Assembly (NCBI GenBank): GCA_963789275.1
Contig: CAWBKF010000004.1
Coordinates: 806,001 to 870,000, forward strand
DNA: 64,000 nucleotides
Direction: 5' to 3'
Source: DAHUYF01 sp963789275
Lineage (GTDB): Bacteria; Pseudomonadota; Alphaproteobacteria; ATCC43930; CGMCC-115725
Part shown: one piece after another, positions 9,229 to 17,217 of the stretch
Layout: every line of letters starts with the position of its first letter
How positions within the stretch are numbered: the stretch's first letter is position 1
Notes under the pieces: model-generated
Seen by the model: only the letters and a program-made list of their open reading frames with translations
Databases searched by the model: none
Told to the model about the DNA's origin: nothing
Position numbers and translations under genes: made by a program

Positions 9229-10319
9229 CAGCGCGCGCTGGCGGTGCGGGTGGCGGGCGCGCTGGCGCCGAGCAGGCTGCCGACCGAGGTCCCGGACGCG
9301 TCGCGCGTGTCGACATCGGCCACCACCGAGAGGCCGGGACGCAGCAGGCCCGACAGCGGGTTGGCTGCCGGGATGGCGATCCGCACCGGCAGGCGCTGCA
9401 CGATCTTGGTGAAGTTGCCGGTGGCATTCTCCGGCGGCAGCAGGCTGAACTCCGAGCCGCTCGCCGGGGCGAAGCTTTCGACCGTGCCGGTGATGGCGCT
9501 GCCGGGGAAGGCGTCGACGGAGATCGAGACGGGCTGCCCCGGCCGCATGCGCTGCACCTGGGTCTCCTTGAAATTGGCGACGACATAGATCGCGGGCAGC
9601 GGCACCACGGCGAGGAGCTGCGTGCCGGGCTTCACCAGCTGGCCGATCTGGACACTCCTGTTGCCGACGACGCCGTCCACCGGGGCACGGATCACCGTGT
9701 CGGCGAGATCGATGCTCGCGAGATCGAGTGCCGCCTGAAGCTGGCCGAGCTTCGCCTGCGCCTCCTGCTTCTCGCTGCCGAGCACCGGCAGGCGGTTGCG
9801 CTCCGCCACCACCGCCGCCTTCGCCTTGAGCAGCGCGGCATCGCCCTTGCGCGCATCGGCCTCGGCCATCTCGAGCCGCTGCCGGCTTGCTGCCGCATTC
9901 TCCGCCAGCATGCGATAGCGGGCGAGATCCTGCTGCGCGCGCAGCCGGTCCGCCTCGGCGCTGGTCACCGCCGCCTCGGCCTGGGCGATCACCGACTGCT
10001 CCTGCACGGTCTCGTTGTCGAAGGTGGTGATCGCCGCCTGCTGCGCCTGGAGCTGCGCCGCGGCCTGCGCGCGCCGCGCCGCGAAGTCGCGATCATCGAT
10101 GACGACGAGCACGTCGCCCGCCTTGACGCGCTGGTTGTCGGCGACGCGGACTTCGTGGACATAGCCCTGGATCTTCGGGCTCACGATCGAGGTATCGGCC
10201 TGGATATAGGCGTTGTCGGTGCTCTCGAAGAAGCGGCCGACGCGCCACCAATAGCCGCCGCCGGCGGCGCCGGCGCCGACGATGAGGACCGCCACGGCAC
10301 TGAGGATGGTTCTCTTCAT
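9228..10319 (-). CDS. EmrA-like HlyD family membrane fusion protein
   Basis: This is the periplasmic adaptor of the efflux pump, 363 residues. One N-terminal membrane helix is followed by the conserved FFESTDNAYIQADTSIVSPK start of the beta-barrel/lipoyl domain, then a long coiled-coil hairpin rich in Ala, Gln and Glu, then the returning lipoyl half ADTVIRAPVDGVVGNR. ATG 10319 has GAGGA about eight bases upstream. It is the first gene of the emrAB-like operon and overlaps the permease gene by one base. The promoter must lie in the 154-base gap shared with the divergent TetR gene, which is filled with palindromes. Confidence 0.93.
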   Translation of the reverse strand: MKRTILSAVAVLIVGAGAAGGGYWWRVGRFFESTDNAYIQADTSIVSPKIQGYVHEVRVADNQRVKAGDVLVVIDDRDFAARRAQAAAQLQAQQAAITTFDNETVQEQSVIAQAEAAVTSAEADRLRAQQDLARYRMLAENAAASRQRLEMAEADARKGDAALLKAKAAVVAERNRLPVLGSEKQEAQAKLGQLQAALDLASIDLADTVIRAPVDGVVGNRSVQIGQLVKPGTQLLAVVPLPAIYVVANFKETQVQRMRPGQPVSISVDAFPGSAITGTVESFAPASGSEFSLLPPENATGNFTKIVQRLPVRIAIPAANPLSGLLRPGLSVVADVDTRDASGTSVGSLLGASAPATRTASAR

Positions 10320-10360
10320 GGCGCAATCCTCGCTAAACTGGGGAAGCAGGAACAAGAATG

Positions 10361-10377
10361 AACTGAACTGTTCAGTT
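10361..10377. promoter_or_regulatory. Perfect 17-bp palindrome (operator 1)
   Basis: AACTGAAC-T-GTTCAGTT is a perfect inverted repeat around one central base. It is 42 bases upstream of the EmrA start and lies in the gap shared with the divergent TetR gene. The position and symmetry fit a dimeric TetR-type operator; binding is inferred. Confidence 0.65.
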
Positions 10378-10384
10378 TCCAGTG

Positions 10385-10414
10385 GACAAACTAAACCGCC
10401 TAGTATAGTTTGTC
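10385..10414. promoter_or_regulatory. Inverted repeat with 9-bp arms (operator 2)
   Basis: The arms GACAAACTA (10385-10393) and TAGTTTGTC (10406-10414) are perfect reverse complements with a 12-base spacer. The sequence differs from the palindromes on either side, so it may bind a second regulator or overlap the promoter elements of one of the divergent transcripts. Confidence 0.6.
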
Positions 10415-10424
10415 AATGGGAATC

Positions 10425-10440
10425 TGAACCGATTGGTTCA
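10425..10440. promoter_or_regulatory. Palindrome TGAACC-GATT-GGTTCA (operator 3)
   Basis: This 16-base perfect palindrome lies 33 bases before the TetR start codon. It shares the TGAAC/GTTCA half-site with operator 1 (10361-10377), and the two sites are about 64 bases apart centre to centre. That suggests one repressor binding twice to control both directions. Function is inferred from position. Confidence 0.6.
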
Positions 10441-10473
10441 ATTGTATCCACTGAGCCCGTTAGGGAAGGCGCA

Positions 10474-11103
10474 ATGGACGCGGCACGGAAACTGGAACGC
10501 ACGCCCGGGGTCCGGGCGATGAAGCCGCAGCAGATCCGCGAGGCGGCGGCGCGGCTCTTTCTGACGCAGGGTTATGGCGCGGTCAGCATGGATGCGATCG
10601 CGCGCGAGGCCGGCGTCTCCAAGGCGACGATCTATGCGCATTTCGCCGACAAGGCGGAGCTCTTCGCCGACCTCGTCACCGGGGAATGCGCGCGGCAATG
10701 GCCCGACATCGCCCTGCTCGAGGCCGAGCCCAGTGATCTCCGTGAGACTCTGCTGGCCGTCGGCACGGTCTATGCCGAGCTGCTGGTCTCGCCCAAGGGG
10801 GTGCAGACCTTCCGCATGGTGGTGGCGGAATCGCCGCGCTTCCCCGAGCTCGGCCGCGCCTTCTACGAGGGCGGGCCGCGCCTCATCCGCGACAAGCTTG
10901 CGGCTTACCTGTTGCGCGCCGAGGCGCAGGGCAAGCTCGCGCTCGGCGACGCCCGCCTCGCCGCGCAGCAATTTCTCGCCATGCTGCGCTGCGAGCATCA
11001 TTTGCGCGCGCTGATCGGCCTCGGCGAGGTCGCGGGATCCCAGGATATCGCGCGTGTCGTGACCGCCGCCACGGACATGTTCCTGCGCGCCTACGGGCGC
11101 TGA
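10474..11103 (+). CDS. TetR/AcrR family transcriptional regulator
   Basis: This is a one-component DNA-binding regulator, 209 residues. The N-terminal helix-turn-helix is typical: IREAAARLFLTQGYGAVSMDAIAREAGVS then KATIYAHFADKAELF. The C-terminal ligand domain carries the AefR-like pattern of a catch-all TetR C-terminus (LLRAEAQGKLALGDARLAAQQFLAMLR). It is divergent from the emrAB-like operon and most likely represses it and itself through the palindromes at 10361-10440, released by a drug-like ligand. That role is inferred from gene order. The start is ATG 10474; AGGGAAGG at 10462-10469 is a plausible ribosome site, close to the ATG. Confidence 0.92.
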   Translation: MDAARKLERTPGVRAMKPQQIREAAARLFLTQGYGAVSMDAIAREAGVSKATIYAHFADKAELFADLVTGECARQWPDIALLEAEPSDLRETLLAVGTVYAELLVSPKGVQTFRMVVAESPRFPELGRAFYEGGPRLIRDKLAAYLLRAEAQGKLALGDARLAAQQFLAMLRCEHHLRALIGLGEVAGSQDIARVVTAATDMFLRAYGR

Positions 11104-11113
11104 ACGGAACCGC

Positions 11114-11347
11114 TCAGCCGCGCCAGAAGGGCTTCGCCGCCTCGCGTGCCGCGTCGAAGCGGGTGACGCCGATGTCGCGGAGATCGCGCTCGCTCATGGC
11201 CAGCAGCGCGTACCGGTCGCGCGCGCGGCGCCGCCATGTCGCGGTCAGGCCGAGCACGCGGCCGATGCCGGCTGCGACCATGGGACCGATGGCGCCATCG
11301 CGCCGCCGCGGGCGGATGGTGGCGTTCCAGGAGTGCTGCTTGAGCAT
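11114..11347 (-). CDS. DUF1127 small arginine-rich protein
   Basis: This is a 77-residue basic protein. The C-terminal half is the DUF1127 domain (LLAMSERDLRDIGVTRFDAAREA), common and often multicopy in alphaproteobacteria. Work in Agrobacterium and Rhodobacter ties some members to RNA turnover, phosphate or stress responses, but no biochemical activity is settled. GGAGG lies nine bases before ATG 11347. The gene converges on the TetR gene with ten bases between ends. It is small and easily missed, but codon use and domain match support it. Confidence 0.88.
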   Translation of the reverse strand: MLKQHSWNATIRPRRRDGAIGPMVAAGIGRVLGLTATWRRRARDRYALLAMSERDLRDIGVTRFDAAREAAKPFWRG

Positions 11348-11522
11348 CGGCGCGATCCTCCTCTGGAGCGAATTGCCCCGTCATCATCTTCCTTCGGGCG
11401 GGCGGTTCTATCCGGTCCCAGCGGCGAATGAGGCGCCCTCGCCGACGTCATGGGAATTTGCCAATCGCCAAATCCCGGCTATTGAAGGGTTGACGGAAGC
11501 CGCGGAAAAAGAGGTCGGGCGT

Positions 11523-12530
11523 ATGACGGTGACGGTGCTTTATCCCGAAGGGCAGATCCCCGATGACAGCCTCGAGCGCGCGGTGTTCGGGCCGGAGGCG
11601 CGGCTCGTGCTGAAGAGCGCGGGCACTCTGGCCGAGCTCAGCGATGGCGACTGCGCCGAGATCGACGGCCTCATGATCTCGCGCTTTTCCGTCACCGAGG
11701 CGGACATGGCGCGGATGCCGCGGCTGCGCGCCATCGTGCGCATGGGCGTGGGCTATGACCGGCTGGCGCGGCCGGCGGCGGCAAAGCGCAACATCCTGAT
11801 CTGCAACGTGCCGGATTACGGCACCACCGAGGTCGCCGACCACGCGATCGCGCTGCTGCTGGCGCTGCGCCGCGGCATCCTGCAGCACCATGACGCGCAG
11901 CGCCGGACGCCGCCGGCGCCGTGGCGGCCGATCCCCGGCGCGCTGGTGCGCCGCGCCTCGGTGCAGACCCTCGGCATCATCGGGCTCGGCCGCATCGGCA
12001 CGGCGGCGGCGCTGCGTGCCCGCGCCTTCGGTTTCCGCGTCGTGTTCCACGACCCCTACCTGCCGAACGGCGCCGAGCTCGCGCTCGGCATCGACCGCGC
12101 CGCCACGCTCGAGGAGCTGCTGCGCCAGAGCGATGCGCTCACCATCCACACGCCGCTGACGCCGGAGACGCGCCAAATGCTGGGGCGCGACCGGCTCGCG
12201 CTGCTGCCGCGGGGCGCGGTGGTGGTGAACACGGCGCGCGGGCCGATCATCGATCTCGACGCGCTGGGGGATCTGCTGCGGGACGGCCATATCGCCGGCG
12301 CCGGCCTCGACGTCGTGCCGGTGGAGCCGCCGGTCGAGCCGCTGCCGGCGCTCATCCGCGCCTATCGCGCACGCGAACTCTGGCTCGAAGGCCGGCTGGT
12401 GATCACGCCGCACGCCGCCTATTACTCGCCCGAGGCGCTGCACGACACCCGCGTCAAGGCGGCCGAGACGATGCGCGCCGCGCTCTTCACCAACGCCCCC
12501 AAGAACGTGATCACGCCGGAGATGTTCTAG
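11523..12530 (+). CDS. D-isomer specific 2-hydroxyacid dehydrogenase
   Basis: This NAD(P)-dependent enzyme interconverts a 2-oxoacid and its D-2-hydroxyacid, 335 residues. The Rossmann signature LGIIGLGRIGTAAALRARAFG lies in the middle, with NTARGPIIDLDAL providing the catalytic Arg region, the Glu in GLDVVPVEPP, and the catalytic His in ITPHAAYYS. The early MGVGYDRL segment and the VPDYGTTEVADHAIALLL helix put it close to the C-terminal-binding-protein-like subgroup. ATG 11523 is in a weak ribosome context (GAGG). The TTG-started hydrolase gene begins 25 bases downstream, so they are probably one transcript. The natural substrate is unknown. Confidence 0.88.
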   Translation: MTVTVLYPEGQIPDDSLERAVFGPEARLVLKSAGTLAELSDGDCAEIDGLMISRFSVTEADMARMPRLRAIVRMGVGYDRLARPAAAKRNILICNVPDYGTTEVADHAIALLLALRRGILQHHDAQRRTPPAPWRPIPGALVRRASVQTLGIIGLGRIGTAAALRARAFGFRVVFHDPYLPNGAELALGIDRAATLEELLRQSDALTIHTPLTPETRQMLGRDRLALLPRGAVVVNTARGPIIDLDALGDLLRDGHIAGAGLDVVPVEPPVEPLPALIRAYRARELWLEGRLVITPHAAYYSPEALHDTRVKAAETMRAALFTNAPKNVITPEMF

Positions 12531-12555
12531 CCTCGAGCGGACGAAAGGAACTGCC

Positions 12556-13485
12556 TTGAGCGACCCCGCGATTCCGGCCGATCTTCTCGCCATCCGCGCC
12601 GCCGCGCCCGATTGGTTCCGCTGGGCGATCTCGGCCGCGCCGCAATCACGCTCGGTCATCGTCGCCGGCTGTCCGATTCACTATCTCCTGTGGCCGCCGC
12701 GCGAGGAATGCATCGGCGAGCGCGGCCTGCTCTTCGTCCATGGCGGCGGCGCGCACGCCCGTTGGTGGAGCTTCATCGCGCCCTATTTTACCCGCGGTTT
12801 CCGCGTCGCCGCCATCGACCTCTCGGGCATGGGCGACAGCGGGCGGCGCGAGAGCTACACCGCCGAGCTGCGCGCCGAGGAGATGCGCGGCGTCATCGCC
12901 GATGCCGGGCTCGGCCCCAATCCCTTCGTCATCGGCCACAGCTTCGGCGGCTTCATGACCATGAAATTCGCCTCGCAATTCGGCGACGAGCTCGGCGGCG
13001 CCGTGATCGTGGATTCGCCCATCCGCTCGCCCGAGGAGGAGGCGCAGCGGCCGCTCTCGCCGCCGCGCTGGGCGAACAAGAAGGTCTATGAGAGCTTCGA
13101 GGCCGGGCTCGCCCGCTTCCGGCTGATGCCGCCGCAGAGCTGCGACAATGAGTTCATCGTCGAGTACATCGCGCGCCACTCGCTGATGCCGGTGGCGGGC
13201 GGCTGGACCTGGAAGTTCGACGGCGCGGCGATGGGCACGCGCCGCTTCGGCGAGCCCTTCCGCGAGTATCTCCAGGCGGTGCGCTGCCGCGCCGCGCTGA
13301 TCTTCGGCGAGAAGAGCGCGCTGGTGTCGCGCGCCACCGCCTCCTACATGTCGTCGCTGATGGGGCCGCTGGCGCCGATCGTCGAGGTGCCGGAAGCGCA
13401 GCACCATGTCATGCTCGACCAGCCGCTCGCCTTCGTCGCGGCGCTGCGCATGCTGCTGGAAAGCTGGATCCGCGCGGAGCCGTAG
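12556..13485 (+). CDS. Alpha/beta hydrolase
   Basis: This is a 309-residue alpha/beta-fold hydrolase. Visible are the oxyanion HGGGAHARWW, the nucleophile elbow GHSFGGF (Ser in G-x-S-x-G), an Asp-bearing strand, and the catalytic His in AQHHVMLDQP. The only start that includes the conserved N-terminus is the TTG at 12556, preceded by AAAGGAA, so this is a non-ATG start. It follows the hydroxyacid dehydrogenase gene by 25 bases and probably shares its transcript. Together they could process an ester or lactone and its hydroxyacid, which is inference. It has no signal peptide, so it is cytoplasmic. Confidence 0.85.
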   Translation: MSDPAIPADLLAIRAAAPDWFRWAISAAPQSRSVIVAGCPIHYLLWPPREECIGERGLLFVHGGGAHARWWSFIAPYFTRGFRVAAIDLSGMGDSGRRESYTAELRAEEMRGVIADAGLGPNPFVIGHSFGGFMTMKFASQFGDELGGAVIVDSPIRSPEEEAQRPLSPPRWANKKVYESFEAGLARFRLMPPQSCDNEFIVEYIARHSLMPVAGGWTWKFDGAAMGTRRFGEPFREYLQAVRCRAALIFGEKSALVSRATASYMSSLMGPLAPIVEVPEAQHHVMLDQPLAFVAALRMLLESWIRAEP

Positions 13486-13499
13486 CGGCGGGGAAAGTC

Positions 13500-14345
13500 C
13501 TATTCGGCCGGAGGAGTGGCCTTGGCGGAAAGTCCGGTGAGCTCCAGGCTGATCGCCTTGAGGCGGTGCCGCGCCGCGGCATCGTAGGCTTGCGCATTGG
13601 CGCGCGTCTGCCGCAGGCCGTCGAAATAGAGGCCGCTGCGCCCGTCGAGCGCCGCCGATGCCGCGAGGTTCAGGATTGCTTCGGCGCCCTCCTCGACGCT
13701 GCTCCACGGCGTCACGCCGGCGCGGCGCACCATGGTCGTGTTCATATAGGTCGCCGGGTGCAGGGCATTGACGCAAACGCCCGCGCCTTTCAGCTCCTCG
13801 GCGAGATCGATCGTGAACATGATCTGCGCAAGCTTGCTCTGGCAGTAGGCCCGCGTGCCGCTATAGCCGCGCGCCAGCATGAGGTCGGCAAAGTCGATCG
13901 GCTGCTGTCCGGCCGAGGCGACGTTGACGATGCGCGCCGGCGCGCTCTTCCTGATGAGCGGCAGCAGCAGGTGGGTGAGCAGGAAGCCCGCCAGGTAGTT
14001 GACGGCAAAACGCAGTTCGTGGCCGTCGGCGCTCGTCTGACGGCTGCCGCTCGCGCCGTCGGTGCCGATGCCGGCATTGTTGATCAGGATGTCGAGCCGC
14101 TCCGTCTTGCTGCGGACGGCATCGGCAAGCCGTCGCACCTCGGCGAGCGCGGCGAGATCCGCCGGCAAAAATTCCGCGGTGCCGCCGTCTTGCGTGATCT
14201 CGGCGACGACGCGCTCGCCCCTCTCGCGGTCACGGCCATGCACCAGCAGGTGCGCGCCGGCCGCGGCGAGCCGCCGCGCGACCAGCCGCCCGACGCCGTC
14301 CGTCGATCCCGTAACCAGTGCCGTCTTTCCCTTCAGTGTGCTCAT
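13500..14345 (-). CDS. Short-chain dehydrogenase/reductase
   Basis: This is an NAD(P)-dependent oxidoreductase, 281 residues. The cofactor motif is TGSTDGVGR (TGxxxGxG), followed by the structural NNAG (INNAGIGTDG). The catalytic Ser and the Tyr-Lys pair are in NVASAG and RAYCQSKLAQ (Y-x-x-x-K). The long C-terminal extension (YFDGLRQTRANAQAYD) resembles retinol-dehydrogenase-like or protochlorophyllide-reductase-like SDRs. It converges on the hydrolase gene at 13485 with a 14-base gap and lies downstream of the epimerase gene on the same strand. The substrate is unknown. Confidence 0.88.
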   Translation of the reverse strand: MSTLKGKTALVTGSTDGVGRLVARRLAAAGAHLLVHGRDRERGERVVAEITQDGGTAEFLPADLAALAEVRRLADAVRSKTERLDILINNAGIGTDGASGSRQTSADGHELRFAVNYLAGFLLTHLLLPLIRKSAPARIVNVASAGQQPIDFADLMLARGYSGTRAYCQSKLAQIMFTIDLAEELKGAGVCVNALHPATYMNTTMVRRAGVTPWSSVEEGAEAILNLAASAALDGRSGLYFDGLRQTRANAQAYDAAARHRLKAISLELTGLSAKATPPAE

Positions 14346-14424
14346 GGGTGAGTCCCGTTGCTGCGATCCTGCCAGATGATGGCGCGGTGCGCACCACGCG
14401 ACCAGTAGCGGGCGCCTATTCGCC

Positions 14425-15438
14425 CTACGCGCCGAGCGCCGCCGATATGGTGCTTCCCGCCGCGTCGGAAAGACACCCCAGCGCCGCGAGGCTCTGGCGC
14501 ACCGCCAGATCGAGCGGCGTGTGCGGCTCCGGCCCGATCAGCGTCTCGAGCTTGCGGTTGTCGAGGCGGAGCGCGTCGCGCCAGAGATAACGCATCTCGA
14601 TCATCTCGGCGAAGGTCTCGCTGAAGGGCGCGGCGAGGTAGAGCAGCGCCGCCGGGAAGGGCAGGATCGGCGCGCGCGGATTGCCGGCGACGCGGCGGAT
14701 CGCCTCGGCGATCTCGACGCCCCGCTCGAGCCAATGCCCGGCGAAATGCACCACCTCCACCGGCGCGAGCCGCGCCTCGATCGCCGCCAGCCGCGCGATC
14801 GCCTGCGCGACATCCGGCAGATAGGCAAAGGCATGGCCGACTTCGCGGCGGCCGGGATAGATCACGAAGCGCACCGGCTTGCCCGGCCGCACCATGGCGG
14901 TGGTGAACCAGGAGCTCGGACCGTAGCCGCCGAAATAATCGCCGGCGCGCACCACCAGCGAGCGCACGCCATCGCGCGCGGCGCGCGCAAGGCGCTGCTC
15001 CATCTCGACGCGGACCCGGCCTTTGCGCGTCGCCGGATGCTGCGACGAGTGCTCGCCCAGCACCGCGCCGGCGTCGCGGCCGAAATTGTAGATGTTCCCC
15101 GGCAGCACCAGCCGCAGGTCGCCGACGCGCGCGGCGGCGATCGAGCTCTCCAGCATCGGCAGGGCCAGCCCGCGCCAGTTGCGATAGCCCGGCGGGTTGG
15201 CGGCATGCACCAGGAGGCGCGCGCCGCGTGCGGCGGCGACGACATCGCCGGCGCTGAGCGCGTCGCCCGCGACCCACTCCACCGGCCCGAGCCCGGCGAA
15301 GTCGCGCCGGGCGCGTGCCACGTCGCGGGTGAGCCCGCGCACCTGCCAGCCGGCGGCGATGAGTACCTTCGCCGTCTCGCTGCCGATGCCGCCGGTGGCG
15401 CCGATGATGAGCGCGGTGCGGGTGTCGGTGGTCGTCAT
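14425..15438 (-). CDS. NAD-dependent epimerase/dehydratase-like (extended SDR) protein
   Basis: This is a 337-residue Rossmann-fold protein. It begins with ALIIGATGGIGSETAKVL (GxxGxxG) and has a later LVLPGNIYNFG and VVRAGDYFGGYGPSSW region typical of atypical or extended SDRs that bind NAD(P). ATG 15438 with GGAGG seven bases upstream is preferred over an in-frame ATG 66 bases further out. It is divergent from the LysR gene, the classic layout for a LysR target, so it is probably regulated by it. The SDR gene downstream may be co-transcribed (79-base gap). The substrate is unknown. Confidence 0.87.
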   Translation of the reverse strand: MTTTDTRTALIIGATGGIGSETAKVLIAAGWQVRGLTRDVARARRDFAGLGPVEWVAGDALSAGDVVAAARGARLLVHAANPPGYRNWRGLALPMLESSIAAARVGDLRLVLPGNIYNFGRDAGAVLGEHSSQHPATRKGRVRVEMEQRLARAARDGVRSLVVRAGDYFGGYGPSSWFTTAMVRPGKPVRFVIYPGRREVGHAFAYLPDVAQAIARLAAIEARLAPVEVVHFAGHWLERGVEIAEAIRRVAGNPRAPILPFPAALLYLAAPFSETFAEMIEMRYLWRDALRLDNRKLETLIGPEPHTPLDLAVRQSLAALGCLSDAAGSTISAALGA

Positions 15439-15519
15439 GCTGTCCTCCGGGGCTTGCGTCTCCCCAGAAGATGGTCTGTCGGGCGATAAACGAAAATTAG
15501 GCAATCTCGTCTAGTTGAT

Positions 15520-15533
15520 ATACATTTTTGTAT
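15520..15533. promoter_or_regulatory. Palindrome overlapping the LysR start codon
   Basis: ATACA-TTTT-TGTAT is a perfect 14-base inverted repeat ending on the first bases of the lysR-type ATG (15532). It contains the T-N11-A spacing of LysR-type binding sites. It lies in the 93-base gap between divergent genes, so it could serve autoregulation and control of the epimerase gene. Binding is inferred. Confidence 0.6.
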
Positions 15534-16446
15534 GACTACCGCCACCGAGCCCGGCTGGGAGCTCTACCGCTCGTTCCTTGCGGTGCTGCGCCACGGCAGC
15601 CTGTCGGCGGCGGCGCGCCGGCTGCGGCTGACGCAGCCGACCATCGGCCGACATGTCGCGGCGCTGGAGGCGGCGCTCGGCGTCGCGCTTTTCACACGCT
15701 CGCCGGGCGGCCTGGCGCCGACGCCGGCGGCGCTCGGCCTTGCCACCCATGCCGAGGCGATGGAAGCGGCAGCCGAGGCCTTGCGCCGCGCCGCTTCGGG
15801 CGAGGCCGGCGACGAGCGCGGCACGGTGCGGCTCACCGCCAGCGAGATCATGGGCGCCGAAGTGCTGCCGGCGATGCTGGCGGATTTCCGCGTGCGCCAT
15901 CCGGAGATCGCGCTCGAGCTCGTGCTCAGCAACCGCAGCGAGGATCTGTTGCGGCGCGAGGCCGATATCGCGCTGCGCATGGCGCGCCCGCGCCAGGCGG
16001 CGCTGACGGCGCGGCGCATCGGCACGGTAGGCATCGGGCTTTACGCGCACCACCGTCATGTCGAGGCGTTCGGCCTGCCGCGGAGCCTCGAGGAGCTCGC
16101 CCGTCACCCCATCATCGGCTTCGACCGCGACGACAGCTCCTGGCGCAGCCTCGGCGATCTCGGCTTCCCGGTGACGCGTGAGCTCTTCGCCTTTCGCGCC
16201 GACAGCGATCTGGCCCAGCTTGCCGCGCTGCGCGCCGGCCTCGGCGTCGGCGGCTGCCAGCACGCCATCGCGCGCCGCGCGCCTGATCTGGTGCCGGTGC
16301 TGCCGCGCGCCGTCAGCTTCTCGCTCGAGATGTGGCTTGCCATGCACGAGGATCTGCGCGCCAGCCGGCGCGTGCGCCTGCTCTTCGATCACCTGGCCGC
16401 GGCGCTGGCCGGCTACGCGGCGCTCACAGCGCCAGCATCAAGGTGA
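15532..16446 (+). CDS. LysR family transcriptional regulator
   Basis: This is a 304-residue regulator. The N-terminal winged helix (FLAVLRHGSLSAAARRLRLTQ then PTIGRHVAALEAALG) is followed by a periplasmic-binding-protein-like effector domain from about residue 95. The short helix-turn-helix variant with GRHV resembles the LysR branch that often sits next to NAD(P)H oxidoreductases. It is divergent from the epimerase-like gene. Its 3' end overlaps the convergent hupE gene by 23 bases. There is no clear ribosome site; the start is fixed by the palindrome and the beginning of the HTH. The effector is unknown. Confidence 0.92.
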   Translation: MTTATEPGWELYRSFLAVLRHGSLSAAARRLRLTQPTIGRHVAALEAALGVALFTRSPGGLAPTPAALGLATHAEAMEAAAEALRRAASGEAGDERGTVRLTASEIMGAEVLPAMLADFRVRHPEIALELVLSNRSEDLLRREADIALRMARPRQAALTARRIGTVGIGLYAHHRHVEAFGLPRSLEELARHPIIGFDRDDSSWRSLGDLGFPVTRELFAFRADSDLAQLAALRAGLGVGGCQHAIARRAPDLVPVLPRAVSFSLEMWLAMHEDLRASRRVRLLFDHLAAALAGYAALTAPASR

Positions 16447-17038
16447 CGCCGATGCCGGCGATCGCCGCGGCGCCGATCGGCAGCAGCCGCTGGCCGATCC
16501 GGCTCTCCGCCGCGACGCCGAGTCCGACGCCGATCGCCTGCAGCATGATTGTGGCGCAGAGGAAACCCAGCGCATAAAGCGCCGGCGTGGCGCTGTCCGG
16601 CATCTCGACGCCATGGGCGTAGCCATGGGCAAGGCCGAACAATCCCACCACCACCGCGCCGATAGCGAGCCGCGGCCGTGCCGCCACGGCGAGCAGCACG
16701 CCCAGCACGGCGACGGAGAGGGCGATGCCGTCCTCGCTGCCGGGCAGGCTCACCCCCGCCAGCGCCAGCGCCGCACCCAAGGTCATCAGCACCGCGAAGA
16801 GACCCGGCAGCAGCCACACCGCGCGCCGGCCGTTCAGCGCCGCCCACAGGCCGATGGCGATCATCGCCGTGATGTGGTCGACGCCACTGAACGGGTGGGC
16901 GAAGCCGTCGCTCCAGCCGCCGCTGCCGATGCCGTTGCGATGTCCCCAGGCGGGCGCCGCCGCCAGCGCGTAAAGCCCGGTCCAGGCGGTGCCGCCGAAC
17001 AGCAGCAGCACGACGTGTCCCATTCGGCTCGACCGCAT
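16424..17038 (-). CDS. HupE/UreJ family nickel-transport accessory protein
   Basis: This is a membrane protein of 204 residues with about six helices. It has the family hallmark HPFSGVDHITAMIAIGLWAA in the first third and GLAHGYAHGVEMP in the second, each supplying metal-binding His residues. HupE and UreJ bring Ni2+ into the cell for hydrogenase or urease. No hydrogenase or urease genes lie in this window, so this is an isolated copy. ATG 17038 with GGAG about eight bases upstream is preferred; an ATG five codons in is also possible. Its end overlaps the lysR-type gene by 23 bases. Confidence 0.9.
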   Translation of the reverse strand: MRSSRMGHVVLLLFGGTAWTGLYALAAAPAWGHRNGIGSGGWSDGFAHPFSGVDHITAMIAIGLWAALNGRRAVWLLPGLFAVLMTLGAALALAGVSLPGSEDGIALSVAVLGVLLAVAARPRLAIGAVVVGLFGLAHGYAHGVEMPDSATPALYALGFLCATIMLQAIGVGLGVAAESRIGQRLLPIGAAAIAGIGVTLMLAL

Positions 17039-17217
17039 TCCCGCTCTCCGCTGCGCAGATACCGCCGGGATCGAAGCAAGATCGGGGCCAGGGCGCTTGC
17101 CCGCCGGGGGAGTGGACCAGGGCGGCCCGGTCGCCGATCAACCGGGCAGGGTGCGAGATAATTGGGCAGGGATGCGTCGAAACAATTCACCCTGGCGCCG
17201 GTCGAACAAGACGAAGG

